Shown in pieces: positions 43,298 through 51,656 of a stretch of DNA of 64,000 bases (within the stretch, counting starts at the first letter, position 1; the number at the start of each line of letters is the position of its first letter). The position numbers and the translations under genes were made by a program. The stretch is from Hirschia sp964342355 (GTDB lineage: Bacteria; Pseudomonadota; Alphaproteobacteria; Caulobacterales; Hyphomonadaceae). The notes beneath the pieces are model-generated. The model did no database searches. It was not told the origin of the DNA and was given only the letters and a program-made list of their open reading frames with translations. Location of the stretch: the NCBI GenBank assembly GCA_964342355.1, contig CAYFFG010000004.1:158022-222021 (forward strand). The letters are read 5' to 3'.

Positions 43298-44056
43298 CTA
43301 TCTCCACTCTAATTCCGCACCATCCATCAGCGCTGCCGCCCGAGACGTAAGCGTACGATCAGGACCATCGTATAGCGTCAAACCATCATAAAGCACGACA
43401 TCACCTTTGCGTAGACTCTTGCGCGCTGTCACTAGGATTCGTTTAGCTGGTTGGCCCGCATAAGGCTTGATGGGCATCACCTGTATTTCGCCAAACCTTG
43501 TCAGCATAAACGCCAGAATATCCCCTAAAGCCGCTGCTCTGTGCACCAACGTTACCCGGCCTTTGGGACGAACAGCATGCAACATGAATTTCAACCACAC
43601 CTCCAGAGATACGTCCGCAAGGTACGCCCCATCTTTGCCTTCTCCTAAGGTTTGAATCGCATCAGGATCAAAATATGGCGGATTGGCAAAGACGTGATCA
43701 TAGGCATTAAGAAAATCATCTGGGCGAAAAGAAACGTCTCCCTCAAACACCTCGACACGCGCTTCAAGGCCATTCGCAGTAACGTTTTCCTTCGCAAGCG
43801 CAAGCATGCGCCCATCTCTTTCAAGACCAGAAAATCGGCACTCTTGCAGTCTCGTGGCGGCGCATAAAAGCGCTGCGCCTGCTCCGCAGCCAGCTTCTAA
43901 GAGTTTATCTTTTGGTTTTGCCATGATCGACCCCGCCAGCAATACGGCGTCCAGCCCTGCTCGATACCCTCGTTTTTGCTGTTTCAAAGATATCGTTTCG
44001 TTCAACAGCCAGTCTGAAGTCGTCTCAAACGCCCCCGTATCAGGTGTCATATTCAT
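43298..44056 (-). CDS. tRNA1(Val) A37 N6-methyltransferase-like (TrmN6 family)
   Basis: A 252-residue SAM-dependent methyltransferase. LLEAGCGAGAALLCA is the SAM-binding glycine loop, and VFANPPYFDPDAI holds the NPPY motif of adenine-N6 methyltransferases. The N-terminus QKRGYRAGLDAVLLAG is the TrmN6 (YfiC) signature. The substrate is inferred to be a tRNA. It overlaps the DUF2007 gene by 17 bases and is followed by the 54-residue ORF. Confidence 0.88.
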   Translation of the reverse strand: MNMTPDTGAFETTSDWLLNETISLKQQKRGYRAGLDAVLLAGSIMAKPKDKLLEAGCGAGAALLCAATRLQECRFSGLERDGRMLALAKENVTANGLEARVEVFEGDVSFRPDDFLNAYDHVFANPPYFDPDAIQTLGEGKDGAYLADVSLEVWLKFMLHAVRPKGRVTLVHRAAALGDILAFMLTRFGEIQVMPIKPYAGQPAKRILVTARKSLRKGDVVLYDGLTLYDGPDRTLTSRAAALMDGAELEWR

Positions 44057-44261
44057 CTAGCTCTTTTAAAACGGACTTTGCGAGGTGCAGCTTATCTGAA
44101 GGCACCATAATCCTGCGCGGTATGGCGCCGATTGAGCCTTCAACAGAAGAAGTAAACTGGTCTGCGACAAATGGCTCACATCCGGCGTCTTCAAGAAGAG
44201 CCGCTGCATAACTAAGTCGTACAGGGTTGTTTGTGCGGAGAACTTCTTTCATCTGAACCAT
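44040..44261 (-). CDS. DUF2007 small protein
   Basis: A 73-residue DUF2007 protein. MKEVLRTNNPVRLSYAAALL with a later DQFTSSVEGSIGAIPRRIMV is the family signature; it may start at the MKEVL Met (44252). Function unknown; family members are annotated as putative signal-transducing. It overlaps the methyltransferase gene, and the pair is divergent from polyprenyl synthase, as is common in Alphaproteobacteria. Confidence 0.85.
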   Translation of the reverse strand: MVQMKEVLRTNNPVRLSYAAALLEDAGCEPFVADQFTSSVEGSIGAIPRRIMVPSDKLHLAKSVLKELDEYDT

Positions 44262-44422
44262 CTGAGCTACGATAAGAAAAACAAGTCACGTCTTCGCGAC
44301 CTTTGCGTCAAATTCTTGACGCCAAAGTCGCTCGGCGAATAACTTGCGCAAAATAAGATTCCAGCGCAAACAACACGCCAGAAACGTTATGATACACATT
44401 GCATCCATCAAGGGAGCCGTAT

Positions 44423-45445
44423 TTGGCCTTTAACGCACAGATCGCTGAAGGGTCGCAAGAGAAGATGTCTCCTATGGATCATCTCTCCTCAATGTTGTCT
44501 GACGACCTTCAGACTGTTGAAAATTTACTCCAATCACGTGCTGCAAGTCCGGTGGAAACCATTCCGAACATGTCGGGATATCTGATTGGCGCCGGCGGTA
44601 AACGGTTGCGCCCACTGATTACGATCGCGTCTGCGTACGCGGCTGGAGGGACAGGCAGTGACCCGCTGCACAAACTGTCTGCGGCGGTGGAGTTTATCCA
44701 TACCGCCACTTTGCTGCATGATGATGTGGTCGATGAAAGCGATCTGCGTCGCGGAAAAAAAGCCGCCAAGAATGTATGGGGCAACTCAGCCTCTATTCTA
44801 GTCGGTGACTTTCTGTTTGCACGCGCGTTCACTTTGATGGTGGAAACACGCTCTCTTCGGATTCTCGACATTTTATCCAATGCGTCATGTGTCATTGCAG
44901 AAGGCGAAGTGAAACAGCTGGCCGCGATTGGTCGCGCTGATTTGCCGGTTTCAGAATACATGGACATTGTTGAAGCAAAAACAGCAGCTTTGTTTGAGGC
45001 TGCCGCGCGGGCAGGCGCTCTTACGGTTACTCCTGAAGGCGCACTTTCTGATTCTTTAGCAGAATATGGTCGCCGTTTGGGGCGCGCATTCCAATTGGTC
45101 GATGACGCTCTGGATTATGGCGGCGTCACCAGCATTATCGGAAAATCGGTTGGCGACGACTTCCGCGAAGGCAAACTGACATTACCCGTTTTGATCGCGC
45201 GTGAACGTGGTGGCGCTGAAGATAAATCCTTCTGGGATCGCGCTATGGTTGTCGCTACTCAGGAAGAATCAGACCTTGAACAGGCAATCGCGCGCATCAA
45301 GGAAACCAAATCCGTTGAAGCAACACTGGATGCCGCCCGCGAGGAAGCAAATCTTGCTAAAGCGGCATTACTGGACATGCCAGGAAAAAAACACGCAAGA
45401 GCATTATCTGATATTGCTGATTTCTGCGTTGATCGGGCCTATTAG
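44423..45445 (+). CDS. Polyprenyl (octa-/deca-prenyl) diphosphate synthase
   Basis: A 340-residue trans-prenyltransferase that extends isoprenoid chains for ubiquinone. The first Asp-rich motif is LLHDDVVDESDLRRG (DDxxD) and the second is FQLVDDALDY (DDxxD). GGKRLRP is the IPP-binding block. The frame is open from 44399 (TTG), but the TTG at 44423 follows AGGGAG at a good spacing. Divergent from DUF2007. IspE, which makes the five-carbon precursors, is encoded 1.1 kb away. Confidence 0.92.
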   Translation: MAFNAQIAEGSQEKMSPMDHLSSMLSDDLQTVENLLQSRAASPVETIPNMSGYLIGAGGKRLRPLITIASAYAAGGTGSDPLHKLSAAVEFIHTATLLHDDVVDESDLRRGKKAAKNVWGNSASILVGDFLFARAFTLMVETRSLRILDILSNASCVIAEGEVKQLAAIGRADLPVSEYMDIVEAKTAALFEAAARAGALTVTPEGALSDSLAEYGRRLGRAFQLVDDALDYGGVTSIIGKSVGDDFREGKLTLPVLIARERGGAEDKSFWDRAMVVATQEESDLEQAIARIKETKSVEATLDAAREEANLAKAALLDMPGKKHARALSDIADFCVDRAY

Positions 45446-45451
45446 GCTAAC

Positions 45452-46525
45452 CTATTCTGCAGCGTCCTGAATTTCAGATGTTGCTTTAGGAACGTCCAAC
45501 ATTCCAACAGCAATTGCCGCGCGCCGTATGCGAACGTGCATCCAGCACCCAAGCAATGCCACACCAATAAAAATGACCAGCGGCGCTTCATACCCTATAA
45601 TTGCGCCCGCAAATGCTAAGGCGGCACAGTTTGCAGCGATCATCCAATGACCGACTGCAACTTGCCAATGTTTGAGTAAAAGGGGTGGCTTAAGTCCGAG
45701 TTGATAGACGTGTTGGGAATGCGCTTCCCAGAAGTTTTCTCCCTTTTTGACCCTATAGTTCAGGGTGAGCAGAACATCGACTAGGAAAGGCGAAAGCAAA
45801 ATTGGCGGTATCCAAACAAAGTCTGGACGCGCCTTTATCAAAAGAATGGAAAAACCTGCCAGCAAAACACCGACAGCAAGAGATCCAGCATCTCCAGCAA
45901 AAAGTTTTCCAGCGACATTCCAGATCAGAAATCCAAGCAGCGCGCCAGTCAGACCGGCTGCCGCCAACGCTATTTCCCACTCCCCGATAAAAGCCGTGAT
46001 CGCGCAAAAGCCCATGGACGCAAACATAGCCATGCCCATGGAAACACCGTTTGCGCCATCCATGAAGTTAACTGCATTGACCAACAACAACATCCAGCAC
46101 AATGCCAAAACACCGCCTATCACCGGCCCAAAAGTTCGAATTTTTCCAAACCCAGGTTCCAAGCTTTCAATATAAACGCCGGAAAATACAATGGCGACGC
46201 ATATAGCAAGCTGAAGCCCCAGTTTTATTTTGGCGTTGATATCCCAAAGATCATCGCTCAAACCGACCAGCATCATCGCCAGCGCTCCGACACTAAGTCC
46301 TAGAAGCGCAGGATCATTAAACGGCGAAGCCGGAACACATGCGAGCCCAACTGGTATAGCTGCTAAAAAGCCAACGCCGCCAGAACTTGGCACAGCTGAT
46401 TTTTGAGCTTCCCTTTTGCGCGCATTGATTGGCGAATCCATCAATCCGACTGCGATCATTGCGCGGCAAAAGATAATCGCAGCGGCGAGCGCAATCAGGC
46501 TGACTATAAATATGTTCAATGTCAT
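45452..46525 (-). CDS. Glycosyltransferase family 4 (WecA/MraY-like)
   Basis: A 357-residue integral membrane sugar-1-phosphate transferase of the WecA/MraY superfamily, which links a UDP-sugar to undecaprenyl phosphate and starts lipid-linked glycan assembly. About ten helices are visible. Active-site motifs: LVGLSDDLWDIN (DDxxD-like), VNFMDGANGVSMG and KLFAGDAGSLAVGVL. It converges with the prenyl synthase, six bases apart. The sugar is not determined. Nearby GT genes are far. Confidence 0.9.
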   Translation of the reverse strand: MTLNIFIVSLIALAAAIIFCRAMIAVGLMDSPINARKREAQKSAVPSSGGVGFLAAIPVGLACVPASPFNDPALLGLSVGALAMMLVGLSDDLWDINAKIKLGLQLAICVAIVFSGVYIESLEPGFGKIRTFGPVIGGVLALCWMLLLVNAVNFMDGANGVSMGMAMFASMGFCAITAFIGEWEIALAAAGLTGALLGFLIWNVAGKLFAGDAGSLAVGVLLAGFSILLIKARPDFVWIPPILLSPFLVDVLLTLNYRVKKGENFWEAHSQHVYQLGLKPPLLLKHWQVAVGHWMIAANCAALAFAGAIIGYEAPLVIFIGVALLGCWMHVRIRRAAIAVGMLDVPKATSEIQDAAE

Positions 46526-46568
46526 TGGTGAAACTCTCGCCTGCTCATTTACAGGTTCATAGAGGGCA

Positions 46569-47468
46569 TTAGCGGGAACCGGTCAGCATTGTCGGCTTCA
46601 CCCACCATTTCTTCTTTTTTGACGAAATTGACACAGCAGCCTGTTGAGCAGCTTCAAACGTCTCAAACAAAGCAAAACAAGTTGAACCGCTTCCAGACAT
46701 TCGTGAAAGCAGTGCGCCCTCTTCCGCCTCAAGTATCTGGATCACTTCCTTGACCACGGAATTTATAGCGAATGCGGGCGCTTCTAAATCATTTCCGTAG
46801 CGTTTCAGAGATCTCGCCAAAGTGGCGACATCAGTCTCTCCCACTGGCGGATCACGTTCAACAAAGTTACCGCCTAACCCATGCATGTCGAATTTCTTGT
46901 AAACGTCAGCTGTGGACAGCTTAACGCCCGGATTAACCAGAATTGCTGGAATGTCATGCATGTGCGCTTTGGAGAGATGTTCACCCTCTCCGCGCATTAC
47001 AACAGGTTCCCCCATAAGGCAGGCAGGCACATCAGCCCCTAATTCACCAGCAAGCCCGATCAGCGCCTGGTCTCCAAATCCGATATCCCAATAGTGGTTG
47101 AGCGCTTGTAACGTGGCGGCAGCATCCGCAGAACCGCCGCCAATGCCAGCAGCCGTTGGTAACTCTTTTAATAAGGATATCGCGGCGCCAAGATCTGTGC
47201 GACCAGCCGCCTCCCTTAAAAGCGCTGCAGCCTTGAGAACAAGGTTCTGCTTTTCCCCCTTAAGCGCTTTAGACAAAGAGCCCTCGACCGTCAGTGACAA
47301 ACCTTTCTGAGGACGCACAATAATCCGGTCTGCACAGCGCGCATCGGCAAACATCACCAGGCTATCCAAAGGATGACGACCGTTTGCGTTTGGCTTTCCC
47401 ACGTGGAGATAGAGATTCACCTTTGCTGGCGCCCAGGCAGACGTCAGGCTCGTCGCTGAATCGATCAT
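46569..47468 (-). CDS. ispE: 4-diphosphocytidyl-2-C-methyl-D-erythritol kinase
   Basis: A 299-residue GHMP kinase of the MEP isoprenoid pathway. AWAPAKVNLYLHV is the N-terminal motif, AAGIGGGSADAAATLQAL is the phosphate-binding loop, and MSGSGSTCFALFE is the third GHMP motif. Precedes the WecA-like gene on the same strand by 43 bases; the TPR gene upstream ends only four bases from its start, so they are probably co-transcribed. Confidence 0.95.
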   Translation of the reverse strand: MIDSATSLTSAWAPAKVNLYLHVGKPNANGRHPLDSLVMFADARCADRIIVRPQKGLSLTVEGSLSKALKGEKQNLVLKAAALLREAAGRTDLGAAISLLKELPTAAGIGGGSADAAATLQALNHYWDIGFGDQALIGLAGELGADVPACLMGEPVVMRGEGEHLSKAHMHDIPAILVNPGVKLSTADVYKKFDMHGLGGNFVERDPPVGETDVATLARSLKRYGNDLEAPAFAINSVVKEVIQILEAEEGALLSRMSGSGSTCFALFETFEAAQQAAVSISSKKKKWWVKPTMLTGSR

Positions 47469-47472
47469 ATAA

Positions 47473-49221
47473 CTACTCGAAGTCTGATTGCGTGCTGTAA
47501 GCTTCCACTAACGTATCTGGCGCATTGAGGCCATCACGAAGTTTCACTTGGCTTTGTGCTTTTAGCGCGTCATCGCGAGAATACTCCACCACACGCCCCC
47601 ACTGGAACTGAGCTTGGCGTGTTTGGCCAATCTTCCAATAAGCGTCGCCTAAGTGGTCATTGATCGTCGGATCTGCCGGATCAAGCGCAGCAGCTTCCTC
47701 TAGAACTTCAACTGCCTTTTCAAAATGACCAAGGCGATAATACGCCCATCCCAAACTGTCACGAATGTAACCTGCATCTGGCCGCTTACTGACAGCCTGC
47801 AGGATCATCTGAAATCCAGCCTCAACATTTATGCCGCGATCTACCCAGGAATATCCAAGATAATTTAATAACTCAGGTGTCTCAGGCGCTAAGGACAACG
47901 ATTCCATCAAATCATTCTCAGCCCCAGCCCAGTTACCCTGTTTATCGCGCACGCCAGCTCGTGCAAACAACACGCGCCAGTCTACAATCCCGCGCGTAGC
48001 GTCTTTATCTAAAACGCTAGTATATGTGATTTCAGCGTCCTCATATCGACCCAGCAGAGCGTAGATTTCGCCGACCTTCATTTGCAAAGACCGCCCTGCG
48101 CCGACATCCATAGCCTTGCGAGCAGCTTTAAGCGCAAGGTCATCTTGCTGCATATCATAAAAAACCGCAGCCTGACGGGCCTTTGCAGCAGCAAGATAAA
48201 TTGATTTGTCACTTATCTCATTCAGGATGTCGTTGGCCTTTTCAAACTCACCGCGCGATGACAAAAGATCCGACAACAAGATAGCGACAGGCTCGTTTTC
48301 CGGGTCCGCCATGCGCGCAAGGACCAGATATATAGTCGCCATTTCCTGTTGGCGACGCGCTAGGTGTTGAGAAGCATAAGCGAAGTAGATGGTGGCGGCG
48401 CCCTGTCTGGAATTAAGGCGTGACAGCTTTATAACTTCACCAGCTTTGATCTGCCCACTCAGGTAATCGATAAGCGGGTTATCGCCAATACTGATATAAT
48501 ATTCTTCGACCAGTTCACGTGCCTTTTGGTGGTCTCCGTTACTGGCGACCAAGCGAATATAGGTGTCCGCTCCGTGAGCAAAGCGAGCGCCATTCTTCCA
48601 GCCTTCTTCAAAGGCTTTGAGGGCAATTTCATCCTCGCCACGCGCGACAAGTTCAAGCCCTAGAAGGAAATACCCTAGCCCATCTTTAACGGGCGCGTTG
48701 AAATCAGTTTGAGAGCTATGGTTATCTATCGTCGCCCAGATCGTCAGGTGTTTATCCAACCCCGGATCAAAAGGGGTTTTTTGATTGTCCTTCAGGATCT
48801 GTAATGCTTGATCCGGTTTTTCTTCTGCAAATGCTTTAGCAGTCAGAAGAAGGCGAATTAGTGGGGCATTTTCAGACGTTTCCCTTGGCGCTTCCAGCGC
48901 TAGCTCCACCGCTTTTTCAGGACGAAGCGCCGCAAGCTCATAGGCGACCGCTCGTTCTAGAAGGTCAAGGCTTTCAGGTTGCCGCCCCAATGCGCTGCTG
49001 TAAAAATGAGCGGCAGCACTTTCGTCTTCAACTAATGACGCGTATCGGGCGCTAAGATGATCTGAATAATTGTCAGCATTTAAAGGGCGTGACTGATCGG
49101 AAAGTGCAGACAGACGTTTGGAGTCGGCGCCAAGGAGGTCTCCCCCAAGACAGCCATAAAGCCCCAATACCGCAATGATCGCCATAGCGACATGCGGTTT
49201 TATAACCAAACGATGCGTCAT
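47473..49221 (-). CDS. TPR-repeat lipoprotein
   Basis: A 582-residue TPR-rich protein with a lipoprotein signal: helix VAMAIIAVLGLYG and then Cys (residue 24), so it is probably anchored in the outer membrane. The end has clear TPRs, including NYLGYSWVDRG, RDSLGWAYYRLGHFEKA and INDHLGDAYWKIGQTRQA. Those blocks match the C-terminal blocks of the next gene, so the two are paralogues. It precedes ispE by four bases. Role unknown. Confidence 0.85.
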   Translation of the reverse strand: MTHRLVIKPHVAMAIIAVLGLYGCLGGDLLGADSKRLSALSDQSRPLNADNYSDHLSARYASLVEDESAAAHFYSSALGRQPESLDLLERAVAYELAALRPEKAVELALEAPRETSENAPLIRLLLTAKAFAEEKPDQALQILKDNQKTPFDPGLDKHLTIWATIDNHSSQTDFNAPVKDGLGYFLLGLELVARGEDEIALKAFEEGWKNGARFAHGADTYIRLVASNGDHQKARELVEEYYISIGDNPLIDYLSGQIKAGEVIKLSRLNSRQGAATIYFAYASQHLARRQQEMATIYLVLARMADPENEPVAILLSDLLSSRGEFEKANDILNEISDKSIYLAAAKARQAAVFYDMQQDDLALKAARKAMDVGAGRSLQMKVGEIYALLGRYEDAEITYTSVLDKDATRGIVDWRVLFARAGVRDKQGNWAGAENDLMESLSLAPETPELLNYLGYSWVDRGINVEAGFQMILQAVSKRPDAGYIRDSLGWAYYRLGHFEKAVEVLEEAAALDPADPTINDHLGDAYWKIGQTRQAQFQWGRVVEYSRDDALKAQSQVKLRDGLNAPDTLVEAYSTQSDFE

Positions 49222-49280
49222 AAATCTACGTCCTGCTCCATCGGGCGATCAATTTTGACAACGCCAGCGCGGAATAAGCG

Positions 49281-51230
49281 CTAGATGTCCTGTGTCGGTT
49301 CAGGAGCTTCTTCCGTAGGCACAAAAGGTGGCGCGCGTTTTTGCGGTTCCGGGAGATTTAACCCGTTCTGCAATCGGTCTTGTAACTCTGCAGTTTCTTT
49401 CCGTGGCGGACGGGCGTTCAAGCTCTTCTGCCATTGCGTCATAGCATCCTGCTGGCGTCCAAGTCGCCAGTAGATGTCACCAAGGTGCGCATGAAGCTCC
49501 CAGTTTGAGAAAGGCTTATAGAGCTCCATTGCCTGTTCGACTAGTGTTTTTGCGCGCTCATACTCACCGTACTGATAATACGCCCATCCAAGACTATCCA
49601 ATAAATTAGGTTCAAATGGCGTGATCCGGTTTGCGCGACGAAGCAATCTATAACCACGATCAAGCTCAGCTGTGTTGCGCGGTCCATCGACTAGAGAATA
49701 TCCATAGTTATTCATAATGCCTGCGTCGTCGGGTGATTGCTCGAAGAGATCCGCGTAAATTTCTAATCCCTCATCCCGCGTGTCCGATGTCTCGGTCAGA
49801 AGCGAGGCTAGGAAGCCCTGTGTCGCCGTGGAATCCACAAATCCAACAGCATTACGCGCCGCTTTTTGAGCGCCCTTCACATCTCCATGTTGCATGCGTG
49901 CGTCCGCCAATCCCATCATAGCGAATGACTGATCTTCCTCACTCAGCTCCAGGTCTTTGCGCTTAAGCGTATCCAGAAGCAGGTCCTCTGCTTCTTCTGA
50001 TTGCCCTGATCGCACCCACAGGTCAGCGGCCATCAGCGGCCCATAAACATCACCTGATAATTTAAGCGATGTCGCAATCAGCTCATTCATTCGCTCAACG
50101 TTGCCCGCTTCAAGGTGAGATTCCGCTGCGCGCAGCATCAATCCCGCTTTTTCTTCATCGCTATTGGTCACTGTCTGCAACGCCAACTCAGCAGCGGCGC
50201 TAAAATAGCCGTGGGCGTAAAGATGACGCGCTTCTGAGTCACGTACGGAGCTGTTGAGAGGATCCAACAAAAGCGCACTTTGACGAAGGGCGCTCACAAA
50301 ATGGTTGAATGGCGCTTCAGCTCCTTTGGCCAGCACCACACCTGCAACCATCTGACGTTCTTCAAGTAATGCTGCCTGATCATTCAAAGCTGCCGCCAAT
50401 GCTGTTTCCAGCGTGACAAAAGCAGGCTTTTCCCAGTCGTCGTCATCAATAGATGTCAATTTGTGACGAGTATAGGCATCGTTTTCGTGCGCTTCTAATA
50501 ACGCATTATAAATCGAAACTGCTTCTTCAGTGCGATCTAGTTTGATGAGTAATTCTGCATGACGGAGCGCCAGCAAACGTTCCGTACTATACACGATATA
50601 ACGGGTAAAAGTCTCTGGCGAGCTTTCTTCTTCGTCGTCAGGTCGGTCGAAAGCTTTTGGTCCGCGCGAATAAATCTCTAACGCGTCATCATAACGCCCT
50701 AAACCTTCCAGAAACAAAGCGCGATGACCGCGGTAAAGATGGTTGGGCATTTGCAACGCGAGCCCATCAAAGGCTTTTAAGGCGGCGTCTTCTTGCTCAT
50801 TCGCAGCCATTACCCAAGGACGAAGATAATTGGCAGACATAACTGTCCACTGTCCCCGGCCAGGCATCGCATCAATGACATCCAGAGCTTCTGATGTCTG
50901 TGAAGCTAGCAGCATATCCACCGCAGCAAATCCCCAAGCACCGGAATTGGCCTTATCTTCATACGATTTGCGAGTCTGAAGCATGAACGCCGCCATGTCG
51001 GCGTTCTCTAAGGCAGCTTCAACATTGGCATAACTTTCTGGCGGACGCTGAGCGGTAGCGGCGGCAGCAAACGATACGCCCATGGGTGAAACCCCCATTT
51101 TATGCGCATTGGGCGAAACTGGCGATATAGAAGTCGACTGAGTGTCGGATGATAATGTCGTTGCGCAACCAGCTGTTAGAACGATTGCCGCAATACCAGC
51201 GCTTAGAACGCTGTTCAAACCACCACGCAT
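49281..51230 (-). CDS. TPR-repeat lipoprotein, paralogue of the downstream gene
   Basis: A 649-residue TPR lipoprotein: hydrophobic leader with VLTAGC (Cys 22), then helical repeats; an acidic segment near residue 205. The C-terminal blocks NNYGYSLVDG, LDSLGWAYYQYGEYERA and HLGDIYWRLGRQQDA are the counterparts of those in the next gene, indicating tandem duplication and divergence. TPR scaffolds often organise protein complexes at the membrane; no specific role can be given. Confidence 0.85.
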   Translation of the reverse strand: MRGGLNSVLSAGIAAIVLTAGCATTLSSDTQSTSISPVSPNAHKMGVSPMGVSFAAAATAQRPPESYANVEAALENADMAAFMLQTRKSYEDKANSGAWGFAAVDMLLASQTSEALDVIDAMPGRGQWTVMSANYLRPWVMAANEQEDAALKAFDGLALQMPNHLYRGHRALFLEGLGRYDDALEIYSRGPKAFDRPDDEEESSPETFTRYIVYSTERLLALRHAELLIKLDRTEEAVSIYNALLEAHENDAYTRHKLTSIDDDDWEKPAFVTLETALAAALNDQAALLEERQMVAGVVLAKGAEAPFNHFVSALRQSALLLDPLNSSVRDSEARHLYAHGYFSAAAELALQTVTNSDEEKAGLMLRAAESHLEAGNVERMNELIATSLKLSGDVYGPLMAADLWVRSGQSEEAEDLLLDTLKRKDLELSEEDQSFAMMGLADARMQHGDVKGAQKAARNAVGFVDSTATQGFLASLLTETSDTRDEGLEIYADLFEQSPDDAGIMNNYGYSLVDGPRNTAELDRGYRLLRRANRITPFEPNLLDSLGWAYYQYGEYERAKTLVEQAMELYKPFSNWELHAHLGDIYWRLGRQQDAMTQWQKSLNARPPRKETAELQDRLQNGLNLPEPQKRAPPFVPTEEAPEPTQDI

Positions 51231-51361
51231 ACAAAACTCCTATGTCTTCTGCTCGAGAAGGTATCAGACCTCAATTTATGAAGAATAAAAGTCTAACAAC
51301 AAAGGGGCCGAGATATGTTTTTATGACAGTTTGCAGTCAAACTCGCTTGATAATGTCGTTT

Positions 51362-51520
51362 TCATTTGTTTCGAGACGGCTTTTTTTCTCGTGTAATTGC
51401 TGGCGGATCACTTGCTGGAAACGACTCGTCCAAGCCTTCATCCAATTGCTCATCACGATCTCTCTTATCCTGTCGTTCAGGTGTATCTTGATGATCTTCT
51501 TTCCGAATTTTCTCGGTCAT
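51362..51520 (-). CDS. DESFPASDPP-motif mini-protein
   Basis: A 52-residue very hydrophilic protein rich in Asp, Glu, Arg and Lys, with the motif LDESFPASDPPA near residue 29, which recurs in many small alphaproteobacterial proteins of unknown function. The frame is open to 51574, but the ATG at 51520 follows GGAGG and is the likely start. No domain or membrane part. Confidence 0.7.
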   Translation of the reverse strand: MTEKIRKEDHQDTPERQDKRDRDEQLDEGLDESFPASDPPAITREKKPSRNK

Positions 51521-51591
51521 TACATCCTCCAATGAACATGTATGGAGAAAATAAAACGTCTGCCGCGCAGCCAAGTTGCAGCACTGACTGC

Positions 51592-51625
51592 AAAAAGAAA
51601 CGCCGACGAATCTAATCGCCGGCGT
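51592..51625 (-). terminator. Terminator of the ETF-QO gene
   Basis: AACGCCG (51599-51605) pairs with CGGCGTT (51619-51625) and CGA with TCG inside, with one mismatch. The minus strand then has TCTTTTT, and the plus strand has TTTTT. It lies 32 bases after the ETF-QO stop. Confidence 0.65.
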
Positions 51626-51656
51626 TTTTGAATGAGCAGCTATTCAGAAGATCTGA

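Noticed and set aside
44265..44300. GTAGCTCAGATGGTTCAG on the minus strand looks like a tRNA 5' half
   Set aside because: No matching acceptor or anticodon arms; the stretch is the start region of the DUF2007 gene.
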